Shown here one piece after another: positions 1-8,552 of a DNA stretch of 49,822 nt. Position 1 is the first letter of the stretch. Each line of letters opens with the position of its first letter. A model generated the notes under the pieces. The model was not told the DNA's origin. It ran no database searches and worked only from the letters and a program-made list of their open reading frames with translations. The position numbers and the translations under genes were made by a program. Source of the stretch: Streptomyces althioticus (GTDB taxonomy: Bacteria; Actinomycetota; Actinomycetes; Streptomycetales; Streptomycetaceae); NCBI GenBank assembly GCA_014649355.1, contig BMSW01000030.1, positions 1 through 49,822 of the forward strand. Reading direction: 5' to 3'.

Positions 1-210
1 CGCGGCCAGTTCCCGCAGCAGCCGCAGCGTCTCGTCGGTGACCAGATGCTTGGAGTAGTCGATCCGCAGGTCGCCCACGTGCACGACGTACCGCTCGGCG
101 CGGGACGGGTCGGTGTCGAACAGTTCGCGCAGGCCCGGGACCCCCTGGGCGCGGTGCTGCTCCAAGGCGGCCCACTCGGGGCGGCGGGTCGGTTCGGGGA
201 CGTCAGACAT
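1..210 (-). CDS. pgi: Glucose-6-phosphate isomerase, N-terminal part (runs off left edge)
   Basis: Only the first 70 codons are inside the window. The N-terminus (RPEWAALEQH, then GLRELFDTDPSRAERY, then IDYSKHLVTDETLRLL) matches the start of phosphoglucose isomerases: a Trp-containing helix, the L-x-x-L-F-x-x-D segment and the D-Y-S-K box. The enzyme interconverts glucose-6-phosphate and fructose-6-phosphate in the cytoplasm. The ATG at 208-210 overlaps the opcA stop (203-205) by 8 bp, so it is the distal gene of the zwf-opcA-pgi operon. The catalytic part lies outside the window. Confidence 0.9.
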   Translation of the reverse strand, partial: MSDVPEPTRRPEWAALEQHRAQGVPGLRELFDTDPSRAERYVVHVGDLRIDYSKHLVTDETLRLLRELAA

Positions 211-1138
211 GGGCGGGGATCTCCTCGGTGGCCTCGCCGCGCAGGGCGACGGCGTACATCTCGTCCGCGTCGAGGCGCCTGAGCTCCTCGGCGATGAGTT
301 CGGCGGTGGAGCGGACCTTCAGGGCCAGCCGGCGCGGGGGCTGGCCGGGCAGGGTGAGCGTGGCCAGGGGGCCCTCGGGGCGGTCGATGACGACCTCGCC
401 GTCCTCGGTGCCCAGCCGGACCGCGGTGACTACGGGGCCCGCGGTCACCACCCGGTCGACGGCGACCCGCAGCCGGGCCTCCAGCCAGCGCGCCAGCAGT
501 TCCGCGGCCGGGTTGTCCGCCTCGGCCTCGACGGTCGCCGAGGTGACGGCGGTCCGGGCCTGGTCGAGGGCGGCGGCCAGCATGGAGCGCCACAGGGTCA
601 GCCGGGTCCAGGCCAGGTCGGTGTCACCGGGCGCGTAGGCGCGCTCGCGGGCGCGCAGGACCGCCATCGGGTCCTCCGCCGCGTACAGGTCGGTGATCCG
701 GCGCTGGCCGAGCGCGCCGAGCGGGTCACCGGAGGGGTTCTCGGGCGCGTCGGCGGGCCACCACACCACCACCGGGGCGTCCGGCAGCAGCAGCGGCAGC
801 ACCACCGAGTCGGCGTGCTCGGACACCTCGCCGTAGGTGCGCAGCACCACCGTCTCGCCCGTGCCCGCCTCGGACCCCACCCGTACCTCGGCGTCCAGCC
901 GGGACCGGGTGCGCTCGCGCGGGTTGCGGGCGTGCCGCTTGATGACGACCAGGGTGCGCGAGGGGTGCTCGTGCGAGGCCTCCTCGGCCGCCTTGATGGC
1001 GTCGTAGGCGTTCTCCTCGTCCGTGACGATCACCATCGTCAGGACCATGCCCACGGCAGGGGTGCCGATGGCGCGGCGGCCCCGGACGAGCGCCTTGTTG
1101 ATGTTGCTTGCCGTGGTGTCGGTCAGGTCGATCTTCAT
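203..1138 (-). CDS. opcA: Glucose-6-phosphate dehydrogenase assembly protein OpcA
   Basis: A 311-residue cytoplasmic protein with no signal peptide or membrane segment. The start (MKIDLTDTTASNINKALVRG) and the central block with PVVVWWPADAPENPSGDPLG are typical of OpcA, which in cyanobacteria and actinobacteria binds and activates glucose-6-phosphate dehydrogenase. Its ATG overlaps the zwf stop in an ATGA arrangement (1135-1138), so translation of the two partners is coupled, as expected for subunits needed in similar amounts. The length is normal for actinobacterial OpcA. Confidence 0.95.
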   Translation of the reverse strand: MKIDLTDTTASNINKALVRGRRAIGTPAVGMVLTMVIVTDEENAYDAIKAAEEASHEHPSRTLVVIKRHARNPRERTRSRLDAEVRVGSEAGTGETVVLRTYGEVSEHADSVVLPLLLPDAPVVVWWPADAPENPSGDPLGALGQRRITDLYAAEDPMAVLRARERAYAPGDTDLAWTRLTLWRSMLAAALDQARTAVTSATVEAEADNPAAELLARWLEARLRVAVDRVVTAGPVVTAVRLGTEDGEVVIDRPEGPLATLTLPGQPPRRLALKVRSTAELIAEELRRLDADEMYAVALRGEATEEIPAHV

Positions 1139-2751
1139 GGCCTGCGCCAGCTCCGTCCGTCTCGTGCGAGCATCTCGTCGGCTTCCGCGGGCCCCCAGCT
1201 GCCCGATGTGTACTGCGCAGGCCTGCCGTGCGACGCCCAGTACTCCTCGATCGGGTCGAGGATCTTCCAGGACTCTTCCACTTCCTGGTGACGGGGGAAC
1301 AGGTTGGCGTCCCCCAGGAGGACGTCCAGGATGAGCCGTTCGTAGGCCTCGGGGCTGGACTCGGTGAACGACTCGCCGTAGGCGAAGTCCATCGTCACGT
1401 CCCGCAGCTCCATGGAGGTCCCGGGGACCTTGGAGCCGAACCGCACCGTCATGCCCTCGTCCGGCTGGACGCGGATCACGATGGCGTTCTGGCCGAGCTC
1501 CTCGGTGGCGGAGGTGTCGAAGGGGGAGTGCGGCGCCCGCTGGAAGACCACCGCGATCTCGGTGACCCGGCGGCCGAGGCGCTTGCCGGTGCGCAGGTAG
1601 AAGGGGACGCCCGCCCAGCGGCGGTTGTCCACCCCGAGCTTGATCGCCGCGTAGGTGTCGGTGGCCGAGGACGGGTCGATGCCGTCCTCCTCGAGGTAGC
1701 CGCGCACCTTCGCGCCGCCCTGCCAGGCGGCCGCGTACTGGCCGCGCACCGTGTGCAGCCCCAGGTTCTCGGGGAGCCGCACGGCACGGAACACCTTCAG
1801 CTTCTCGGTGAGCAGGGACGCCGCGTCGAAGGAGGCCGGCTCCTCCATGGCGGTGAGCGCCATGAGCTGGAGAAGGTGGTTCTGGATGACGTCACGGGCC
1901 GCGCCGATGCCGTCGTAGTAGCCGGCCCGGCCGCCGATGCCGATGTCCTCGGCCATGGTGATCTGCACATGGTCCACGAACGACCGGTTCCAGATGGGTT
2001 CGAACATCTGGTTGGCGAAGCGCAGCGCCAGGATGTTCTGGACGGTCTCCTTGCCCAGGTAGTGGTCGATCCGGAAGACCTGCTCGGGGTCGAACACCTC
2101 GTGCACGATCCCGTTGAGCTCCTGAGCGGACCTGAGGTCGTGTCCGAACGGCTTCTCGATGACCGCGCGGCGCCAGGCCCCCTCGGGCGCGTCCGCGAGC
2201 CCGTGCTTCTTGAGCTGCTGCACCACCTTGGGGAAGAACTTCGGCGGCACGGAGAGGTAGAAGGCGTAGTTGCCGCTGGTGCCGCGGGAGGCGTCCAGCT
2301 CGTCGACGGCCTTGCGCAGCTGGTCGAAGGCGTGGTCGTCGTCGAAGTCGCCCGGCACGAACCGCATGCCCTCCGACAACTGCTGCCAGACCTCCTCGCG
2401 GAAGGGGGTGCGCGCGTGCTCCTTGACCGCGTCGTGCACCACCTCGGCGAAGTCCTGGTCCTCCCAGTCGCGGCGGGCGAAGCCCACCAGGGAGAAGCCG
2501 GGCGGCAGCAGCCCCCGGTTGGCGAGGTCGTACACGGCCGGCATCAGCTTCCTGCGGGACAGGTCGCCGGTCACCCCGAAGATCACCAGACCGGACGGGC
2601 CCGCGATCCGGGGCAGCCGGCGGTCCCGGGGGTCGCGCAGCGGGTTGGCCCAGCCGGGCGGCGGCGCGGCGAGGGCGGGGCCCGCCTCCGCCGGCTCCTC
2701 CCGCGCCGCCTCGGGGGCGTCCACCGCCGGTTCGGTGGTCTCGTCGGTCAT
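1135..2751 (-). CDS. zwf: Glucose-6-phosphate 1-dehydrogenase
   Basis: This 538-residue enzyme catalyses the NADP-dependent first step of the oxidative pentose phosphate pathway. The nucleotide-binding loop G-V-T-G-D-L-S-R-R-K follows a roughly 50-residue acidic, Ala/Pro-rich leader, and the family active-site signature is present (RIDHYLGKETVQN). The C-terminal domain is complete, ending with W-G-P-A-E-A-D-E-M. The length suits an actinobacterial enzyme with the extra N-terminal tail. The ATG (2749-2751) overlaps the stop of a small upstream ORF by 4 bp and the 3' end overlaps opcA by 4 bp, so this is a coupled operon. Confidence 0.97.
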   Translation of the reverse strand: MTDETTEPAVDAPEAAREEPAEAGPALAAPPPGWANPLRDPRDRRLPRIAGPSGLVIFGVTGDLSRRKLMPAVYDLANRGLLPPGFSLVGFARRDWEDQDFAEVVHDAVKEHARTPFREEVWQQLSEGMRFVPGDFDDDHAFDQLRKAVDELDASRGTSGNYAFYLSVPPKFFPKVVQQLKKHGLADAPEGAWRRAVIEKPFGHDLRSAQELNGIVHEVFDPEQVFRIDHYLGKETVQNILALRFANQMFEPIWNRSFVDHVQITMAEDIGIGGRAGYYDGIGAARDVIQNHLLQLMALTAMEEPASFDAASLLTEKLKVFRAVRLPENLGLHTVRGQYAAAWQGGAKVRGYLEEDGIDPSSATDTYAAIKLGVDNRRWAGVPFYLRTGKRLGRRVTEIAVVFQRAPHSPFDTSATEELGQNAIVIRVQPDEGMTVRFGSKVPGTSMELRDVTMDFAYGESFTESSPEAYERLILDVLLGDANLFPRHQEVEESWKILDPIEEYWASHGRPAQYTSGSWGPAEADEMLARDGRSWRRP

Positions 2752-3020
2752 TCCGCGTCAACTCCCTCGCTGTCGGACGCCGTCGCCGCCGCCTGGTGCG
2801 GCCACGGCCCGGCGTCCACGAACCTCGCCCTGTCCGGGTTCCCCGGCTGCCGCGTCACCTCGCCGTACGCGTTCCGGGCCGCCGGGGAGCGGTCCTCCCC
2901 ATACAGGGTGTCCTTGTCCGCGGGGTCCTTCACCCCGGTGCACTCGCGCGGGGGTGGCCGGACGCCGGCTCCGGACCCGCGGGGCATATCGAACACTTCT
3001 TCGCGCATGATGCGATTCAC
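2748..3020 (-). CDS. Small hypothetical protein translationally coupled to zwf
   Basis: A 90-residue, charged, soluble protein with no recognised domain. Codons from about residue 25 onward have almost exclusively G or C at position 3, so it is probably coding. An AAGGAAG-like ribosome site precedes the GTG at 3018-3020; in-frame ATGs at 3006-3008 and 2985-2987 are alternatives. Its TGA overlaps the zwf ATG (2748-2751), making it the first gene of the zwf operon. Streptomyces often has transketolase and transaldolase genes here; neither is present. The C-terminus (FVDAGPWPHQAAATASD) resembles nothing I can name. It may be a real small protein or mainly a coupling ORF. Confidence 0.55.
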   Translation of the reverse strand: MNRIMREEVFDMPRGSGAGVRPPPRECTGVKDPADKDTLYGEDRSPAARNAYGEVTRQPGNPDRARFVDAGPWPHQAAATASDSEGVDAE

Positions 3021-3270
3021 GTTGATCGTCTTCCTTCTCGCGCTCGCGTCAACCGCGCCCGGCGTCCGCCGATTCCCGTCGCCCGGCCGGGCGGTCCGCC
3101 GTGCGGATGCTCGTCTCCATGTGGTCCTCGATCCGGGCGTAAGGAACTCTGCAGCGCGTTCAAAAGTAAAAGTCTGACTTATTCACAACGAGGTTCCGGT
3201 GTGTCAGCCTGTGGTGAAAGTGGGACACGGGTGCCCCCGGAACGGGCTGCCCGCCAGGCACGTGACGGAC

Positions 3271-4203
3271 ATGGGAGACATGACAGGCGGATTCCCCCAG
3301 GGGAGTGACGGCGGCGCCCGGACGGCGGACGGGGGCGACGGCGGCGGAATCAGAACCTTCCCCTTCCCGGTCGAACGGAGCGTCTGCGGGGTCGGCATGC
3401 AGATCGCCCCCATGGGCCCCGACCGCACCTGGCACGCCGACGCGCCCCTGGACCGGGTGCACCGCCTCGACTTCCACCTCGTGATGCTGCTCGACGGCGG
3501 ACCGCTCCGGCACATGATCGACTTCACCGAGTACGAGGCCACGGCGGGCGACGTGCTGTGGATCCGCCCGGGGCAGGTCCACCGCTTCTCCCGCGACGCC
3601 GAGTACCGCGGAACCGTCCTCGCCATGCAGCCCGGCTTCCTGCCCCGCGCGACCGTCGAGGCCACCGGCCTCTACCGCTACGACCTGCCGCCGCTGATGC
3701 GCCCGGGCCCGGCCCGGCTCGCCGCGCTCCGCGCCGCCTCCGAGCAACTGCGCTGCGAGTACGAGGACACCGAGACCCTGCCGCTGAGCCTGCACACGGC
3801 CGTGCTGCGGCACGCGTTGACCGCGTTCCTGCTGCGACTCGCCCATCTCGCCGCCGGCTCGGCGGGCGCGGCCCCGCCCGCCGAGGACAGTGCCTTCACC
3901 CTCTTCCGGGAGGCGGTGGAACGGGACTTCGCGACCAACCACAGCGTCACCGCGTACGCCGACGCCCTCGGCTACTCGCGGCGCACCCTGGCCCGCGTGG
4001 TGCGCGCCGCCACCGGCGAGACGCCGAAGGCCTTCGTCGACAGGCGGGTGGTGCTGGAGGCCAAGCGGCTCCTCGCGCACACCGATCTGCCCATAGGGCG
4101 GGTGGGGGCCGCCGTCGGGTTCGCGGACGCGGCGAACTTCTCCAAGTTCTTCCAGCAGCACACGAGCACCGGCCCGGCCGCGTTCCGCGCGGAGCATCGC
4201 TGA
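3271..4203 (+). CDS. AraC-family transcriptional regulator
   Basis: The N-terminal half has a cupin-type effector domain (HRLDFHLVMLLDGGPLRHMIDF, then GDVLWIRPGQVHRF). The C-terminal ~100 residues form the double helix-turn-helix AraC domain, with YADALGYSRRTLARVVRAATG and, near the end, VGAAVGFADAANFSKFFQQH. Such proteins usually sense a small molecule and control adjacent genes. The start is uncertain: GTG 3199 has a GAGG site 5 nt upstream, ATG 3271 and ATG 3280 are alternatives, and codon use before about 3290 is atypical. It is convergent with the GH16 gene and divergent from the zwf operon, so its target is not obvious. Confidence 0.88.
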   Translation: MGDMTGGFPQGSDGGARTADGGDGGGIRTFPFPVERSVCGVGMQIAPMGPDRTWHADAPLDRVHRLDFHLVMLLDGGPLRHMIDFTEYEATAGDVLWIRPGQVHRFSRDAEYRGTVLAMQPGFLPRATVEATGLYRYDLPPLMRPGPARLAALRAASEQLRCEYEDTETLPLSLHTAVLRHALTAFLLRLAHLAAGSAGAAPPAEDSAFTLFREAVERDFATNHSVTAYADALGYSRRTLARVVRAATGETPKAFVDRRVVLEAKRLLAHTDLPIGRVGAAVGFADAANFSKFFQQHTSTGPAAFRAEHR

Positions 4204-4240
4204 GCGACGGCGCCCCGGACGCGGACGGCCCCGGACGCGG

Positions 4241-4275
4241 ACGAGGGCCCCGCGCGGGGTGCGCGGGGCCCTCGT
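4241..4275. terminator. Bidirectional hairpin terminator between convergent genes
   Basis: A perfect 15-bp inverted repeat (arms 4241-4255 and 4261-4275, arm sequence ACGAGGGCCCCGCGC) with a 5-nt loop lies between the 3' ends of the AraC gene and the GH16 gene. No T-tract follows, as is usual in Streptomyces. Confidence 0.85.
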
Positions 4276-4316
4276 CACCGGCCGGGCGGCCGGGTGTGGG
4301 GGGTGGGGCCGGCGGT

Positions 4317-5282
4317 TCAGGAGGAGGTGAGCACCTGCACGTAGTCCACGAGCATCGCGTGACCGGGCTGGGTGCCCGCGTCGGGGCCGCCGCCGAACGC
4401 GTCGGGGAAGCCGCCGCCCATCGCCACGTTGAGGATGACGAAGAAGCCGTGGTCCGTGGCGTTCGACCAGGTGGCCGCGTCGACCTGGTCCTCCCGGACG
4501 GTGTGGAAGGTGGTGTCGTCGAGGGAGAAGCGGATCTCCTCCACGTCCGACGAGCGGTCCCACTCCATGCGGTAGGTGTGGAAGCCGGCCTGACAGGTCG
4601 TGCCCTGGCAGGTGGTCTCGCCCCCGAGGCCGCTGGTCTCGTTGCACGGGCCGCCCGGCGAGGTGCCGCAGTGCATCGTGGCGAACACCGTGTTCATGCC
4701 CTGGGTGTTCTCCATGATGTCCAGCTCGCCGACGGCGGGCCAGTTCCAGTAGTCGCCCCGGTAGGGGGCGCCGAGCATCCAGAACGCGGGCCAGTAGCCC
4801 TTGGCCGCGTCACCGGTGACGTCCGGGACCTGGATGCGCGCCTCGACCCGCAGCTTGCCGCCGGCCGGGGGCTGGAAGTCGTCGCGGTTGGTCTCGACGC
4901 GTCCCGACGTCCAGTTGCCGGCGTCGTCGCGCCGCGGGGTGATACGGAGGTTGCCGTTGCCGTCGAGGGAGACGTTCTCCGGGTTCGACGTCATCGTCTC
5001 GATCTCGCCGGTGCCCCAGTTGGAGGGGCCGCCGGGGTAGCCGGTGCCGGTGGCGTACCGCCAGTTGCCGGTGTCCACGCCGCTTCCCTCGGCGCCGTCG
5101 AAGTCGTCGGCGAAGACCTGGGTCCAGCCCGACGGCGGGGGCGGCACGGAGGCGCTCGCGGCGGGGCCGTTGAGGGCCAGGGCGCCCGCGCCGAGCGCCA
5201 GCGCGCCCGTGAGGGCGACGAGCGTGCGCCTCAGCCGCCGCCGTTTGTGGGGGGTGTGGGGGGTGCCGGAGGTGGCTGTCAT
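4317..5282 (-). CDS. Secreted GH16 family beta-glucanase (laminarinase type)
   Basis: The 321-residue protein has a basic N-terminus (HKRRRLRR), a hydrophobic stretch and an A-S-A cleavage region near residue 44, so it is exported. The mature enzyme is a single GH16 jelly roll. The signature G-E-L-D-I-M-E gives Glu186 as nucleophile and Glu191 as acid/base, with Asp188 between them. The preceding segment YWPAFWMLG is typical of endo-beta-1,3-glucanases. It probably cleaves fungal, plant or algal beta-1,3-glucan; lichenase activity cannot be excluded. There is no carbohydrate-binding module. An 18-bp palindrome lies about 63 bp upstream of the start. Confidence 0.93.
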   Translation of the reverse strand: MTATSGTPHTPHKRRRLRRTLVALTGALALGAGALALNGPAASASVPPPPSGWTQVFADDFDGAEGSGVDTGNWRYATGTGYPGGPSNWGTGEIETMTSNPENVSLDGNGNLRITPRRDDAGNWTSGRVETNRDDFQPPAGGKLRVEARIQVPDVTGDAAKGYWPAFWMLGAPYRGDYWNWPAVGELDIMENTQGMNTVFATMHCGTSPGGPCNETSGLGGETTCQGTTCQAGFHTYRMEWDRSSDVEEIRFSLDDTTFHTVREDQVDAATWSNATDHGFFVILNVAMGGGFPDAFGGGPDAGTQPGHAMLVDYVQVLTSS

Positions 5283-5344
5283 GGGGGGATGAACCTCTCG
5301 GTGCTGATCGTGTGGGGGTGGGCCACCGGAGAGCCCGGAACACG

Positions 5345-5362
5345 CGTGAGAGCGCTCTCACG
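5345..5362. promoter_or_regulatory. Perfect palindromic operator upstream of GH16 gene (LacI/CebR type)
   Basis: CGTGAGAGCGCTCTCACG is an 18-bp perfect palindrome. Its core differs at one position per half from the CebR/CelR box TGGGAGCGCTCCCA that controls cello-oligosaccharide genes in actinomycetes. The position and symmetry fit repression of the GH16 gene by a LacI-family sugar regulator encoded outside this window. Confidence 0.8.
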
Positions 5363-5493
5363 GTCCCGCCAATGTGCTCCGCGGTCCCTCCGGCGTCAAG
5401 AGGTGTAACCGTAAAAGTCCCTTCCCCGCACGGGAGTTCACCTCTCGAATGGGAGCGAACCGGGGAAACCGGGCCGGCCGGGACGCGCACGCG

Positions 5494-5528
5494 CGCGGCG
5501 CCCGGTGGCCGGAGCCCCGGGCGCCGCG
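5494..5528. terminator. Hairpin downstream of the MMPL gene
   Basis: A perfect 12-bp inverted repeat (CGCGGCGCCCGG at 5494-5505 and its complement at 5517-5528, 11-nt loop) starts 11 bp past the leftward MMPL stop. It is a likely rho-independent terminator without a T-tract. Confidence 0.7.
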
Positions 5529-5538
5529 GAACGGACCC

Positions 5539-7650
5539 TCACACTCCCGACGGGACCTTCTCCCGCGGCAGTTCGGGCTGTTCCTCCCGCAGGCCGAACC
5601 GGTCGTGGGCGCGGCGCAGCGGGCGCGGCGCCCACCAGGCGTGGCGGCCGAGCAGCGCCATCGTGGCCGGCACCAGCAGCATCCGCACGACCGTCGCGTC
5701 GATCAGCACGGCCAGCGTCAGCCCCAGACCGATCTGCAGGATGGGGGAGAACCCACCCGTCATGAACGCCGCGAACACCACCGCCAGCAGCAGCGCCGCG
5801 CAGGTGACCACCTGGCCCGAGCGGCTCAGACCCGTCACCACGGCCTCCCGGTCGTCGCCGGAGCGCAGCCGTGCCTCCCGCATCCGCGCCAGGATGAACA
5901 GCTCGTAGTCCATGGCCAGCCCGAACGCGATCGCGACGATCAGCGGCGGCGCGGTGAGGCTCAGCGCCCCCAGGCCCTCCGCGCCCAGCAGCCCGGCGAG
6001 ATGCCCGTCCTGGAAGACCCACACCACCACGCCCAGGGCGGCGGCCAGACTGAGCAGCGTGGTGACGACGGTGCGCAGCGGCAGCAGCACCGAACCGGTG
6101 AACGCGAACAGCAGCACCACGATGCCGGCCAGCACGGTCAGCGCCGCCCAGGGCGCCCGCTCCGCGAGCATCTCCCGGAAGTCGACCAGACGGGCCGCGG
6201 TGCCGGTCACCTCGACCGGCGCGTCGCCCCGGGCCTCCCGCACCCGCTCCACCAGGGCGGTCGCCTCCGCGCCGTCCGCGTCCCCGGGCGGCCGGATCTC
6301 GATCACCGCACCTCCGCCCGGCAGTTCACGCGTGGTGGCGCCCGGCTCCAGCGCCCGGATCCGGTCGGCGGTCGCGTCGTCCGTGCCCGGCCTGGCGACG
6401 ACCACGACGGGGGAGACGCCGGTGCCCGGCGGGAAGTGGGCGGCGACGGTGTCCTGGAGCTGCCGCGCCTCGCTGTCCGCCGGGAGCTGGCGCGCGTCCC
6501 CGACGGCGATGCTCATCCCCGACACGGGCAGGGCCAGCACCAGCAGCACCGGCACCGCCACGGCGAGGACGGCCACCTTGCGCCGGGCAGCGAAGCGGGC
6601 GACGCGGGCGAAGAACCGGCCCTCCTCCTCGCCGTTCCTCGGCGTCTTCGCCGGCGGGATGCGCCCGCCGAACCGCACCAGCAGCGCCGGCAGCAGCGTC
6701 AGGGCGGCCAGCATGTCGATGACGACCACCGCCGCCACCGCGAGCCCCATGCTGCGCAGGAACACGCTGGGGAACACCAGCAGCCCGGTCAGGCTGACGG
6801 CGACGGTCAGCCCCGAGAACAGCACCGTCCGCCCGGCCGCCGCCACCGTGCGGTGCACCGCCTCGACGACGTCCTCCGTGGTCCGGCGCTCCTCACGGAA
6901 CCGCACCAGCATCAACAGCGCGTAGTCCACGGCCAGTCCGAGGCCGAGCATCGTCGTCACCTGGATCGCGTAGACCGAGATGTCGGTGACCTCGCTGAAC
7001 AGGAACAGGGCCAGGAACGCCCCCGCGATGCCGCTGACCGCGACGACCAGCGGCAGCAGCGCCGACCGCAGCCCGCCGAACACCACCAGCAGCAGCGCCA
7101 GCACCACCGGAAGAGAGATCAACTCGGCGTTCTTCACGTCCTGCTGGGCCCGCTCACCCATCTGCAGCCCCAGCAGCGGCCCTCCGCTCACGTGGACGTC
7201 GGGCGCGTCGATCTCCCGGATCCGCTCGGCCGCCGCGTCGAGCGTGCGCTCCTCCGCGTCGTCGTCGAGCCCGCCCTCCAGGGTGACGGGGACGATCAGC
7301 GCCCTGCCGTCCTCGGCGATCATCCCGGGCGTGGCGTAGGGGTCCGGCACGGCGGCGACCCCGGCCACCTCCCGTACGTCGGCCACGGCCCGCTCGACCT
7401 CCGCGCGCAGCCCGGCGTCCGCGACGGGAGTGCCGGCCACCACGCCGGTGATCGAGGACCCCGCCGGGTCCGTCTCCTCGAGGTACCGCGCGGCCGACTC
7501 CGACTCGGTGCCGGGCACTTCGGGCACGTTGTCGGAGAGGCGCGCGAAGACGCCCGTCCCCAGGCCGAAGCCCAGCAGCAGGAAGAGCCCCCACAGGAGC
7601 ATCACGGTCAGTGGACGGCGGGTGGCCGTCCGGGCGAGTGCGGTGAGCAC
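5539..7650 (-). CDS. MMPL-family membrane transporter (RND superfamily)
   Basis: This 703-residue protein has the two-fold MMPL layout: TM1, a large extracytoplasmic loop (about 35-170), a cluster of five TM helices, a charged cytoplasmic linker, then TM7, a second external loop and a final TM cluster. Diagnostic TM segments include LGLGLAVDYALLMLVRFREER and IAFGLAMDYELFILARMREA, each carrying the D-Y pair of MMPL proton-relay helices. It starts with GTG at 7650 behind GGAGGGA. Members export lipids, polyketides or drugs. It follows the response-regulator gene in the same direction after 151 bp, so it is a likely target of that two-component system. Confidence 0.92.
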   Translation of the reverse strand: MLTALARTATRRPLTVMLLWGLFLLLGFGLGTGVFARLSDNVPEVPGTESESAARYLEETDPAGSSITGVVAGTPVADAGLRAEVERAVADVREVAGVAAVPDPYATPGMIAEDGRALIVPVTLEGGLDDDAEERTLDAAAERIREIDAPDVHVSGGPLLGLQMGERAQQDVKNAELISLPVVLALLLVVFGGLRSALLPLVVAVSGIAGAFLALFLFSEVTDISVYAIQVTTMLGLGLAVDYALLMLVRFREERRTTEDVVEAVHRTVAAAGRTVLFSGLTVAVSLTGLLVFPSVFLRSMGLAVAAVVVIDMLAALTLLPALLVRFGGRIPPAKTPRNGEEEGRFFARVARFAARRKVAVLAVAVPVLLVLALPVSGMSIAVGDARQLPADSEARQLQDTVAAHFPPGTGVSPVVVVARPGTDDATADRIRALEPGATTRELPGGGAVIEIRPPGDADGAEATALVERVREARGDAPVEVTGTAARLVDFREMLAERAPWAALTVLAGIVVLLFAFTGSVLLPLRTVVTTLLSLAAALGVVVWVFQDGHLAGLLGAEGLGALSLTAPPLIVAIAFGLAMDYELFILARMREARLRSGDDREAVVTGLSRSGQVVTCAALLLAVVFAAFMTGGFSPILQIGLGLTLAVLIDATVVRMLLVPATMALLGRHAWWAPRPLRRAHDRFGLREEQPELPREKVPSGV

Positions 7651-7801
7651 GATCCCTCCCCGGCGTTGACGGTGCGTCGAACACCTTCAGCGTCGTGCCT
7701 CGGGGTGGTCCGGCGGATCGCCGGGAGGAGCGGTTCATGCCCCTCGCCCGTACGGGGGAGGGGGCCCGCGGGCTCACTCCTCGGAGGGATGTCCCGCGAC
7801 C

Positions 7802-8476
7802 TCAGGGGGCTCCCGGGGTGACGAGCCCCGACTCGTACGCGCGGATCACCGCCTGCACCCGGTCCCTGAGACCGAGCTTGGACAGCACGTTGCTCACATG
7901 CGTCTTGACCGTGTGCTCGCTGACGAACAGGGTGCGGGCGATCTCCGCGTTGGACAGGCCGCGGGCCAGCAGCCGGAGCGTCTCCACCTCGCGGGCGGTG
8001 AGCGCGTCCAGGCCGGGCGGGGGAGGACCGCCGGCGGCCGCCGGCTGCTCCCTCCGGCGTTTCACCAGGTCCGCGACCAGCCGCCTGGTCACCGTCGGGG
8101 CGAGCAGCGACTCGCCCGCCGCGACCACCCGCACCGCGTGCACCAGGTCGTCGCGGCGCACGTCCTTCAACAGGAAGCCGCTGGCGCCCGCGTACAGCGC
8201 CTCGTACACGTACTCGTCCAGGTCGAACGTGGTCAGCATGACCACCTTGCAGGCCGACTCCGCGCACACCAGACGGGCCGCCTCCAGGCCGTCCATCACC
8301 GGCATGCGGATGTCGAGCAGCAGCACGTCCGGGCCGTGCCGGCGCACCGCCGACACGGCCTCCTGCCCGTCCGCCGCCTCGGCCACCACCTCGATGTCGT
8401 CCTGGGCGTCGAGGATCATGCCGAAACCCGCGCGGACCAGCTCCTGGTCGTCCGCCACCACCACCCGGATGCTCAA
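7802..8476 (-). CDS. NarL/LuxR-type two-component response regulator
   Basis: Starting at the TTG at 8474-8476, which has a GGGAGG ribosome site about 9 nt upstream, the product is 224 residues. The receiver domain shows the acidic pair Asp9/Asp10, phospho-acceptor Asp55 (LLLDIRMPVMDG) and Lys105 (GFLLKD). The C-terminal LuxR helix-turn-helix (LTAREVETLRLLARGLSNAEIA, then SEHTVKTHVSNVLSKLGLRDR) is complete. The open frame extends further upstream, but that part overlaps the kinase gene and looks non-coding. It is paired with the adjacent histidine kinase (76-bp gap). Confidence 0.95.
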   Translation of the reverse strand: MSIRVVVADDQELVRAGFGMILDAQDDIEVVAEAADGQEAVSAVRRHGPDVLLLDIRMPVMDGLEAARLVCAESACKVVMLTTFDLDEYVYEALYAGASGFLLKDVRRDDLVHAVRVVAAGESLLAPTVTRRLVADLVKRRREQPAAAGGPPPPGLDALTAREVETLRLLARGLSNAEIARTLFVSEHTVKTHVSNVLSKLGLRDRVQAVIRAYESGLVTPGAP

Positions 8477-8552
8477 CCGAGCGCCCCTCCCTGTCCGTCG
8501 CCGTGCGGACGCCGGGCCGAGCGGCTCGGCCCGTCCTCCGTCGCCCGGGCGG

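Noticed and set aside
1108..3177. A 689-codon open frame antisense to zwf
   Set aside because: Its product is Val/Gly/Asp-rich without domains. Such frames arise opposite high-GC genes because stop codons are rare; the other strand encodes an intact zwf.
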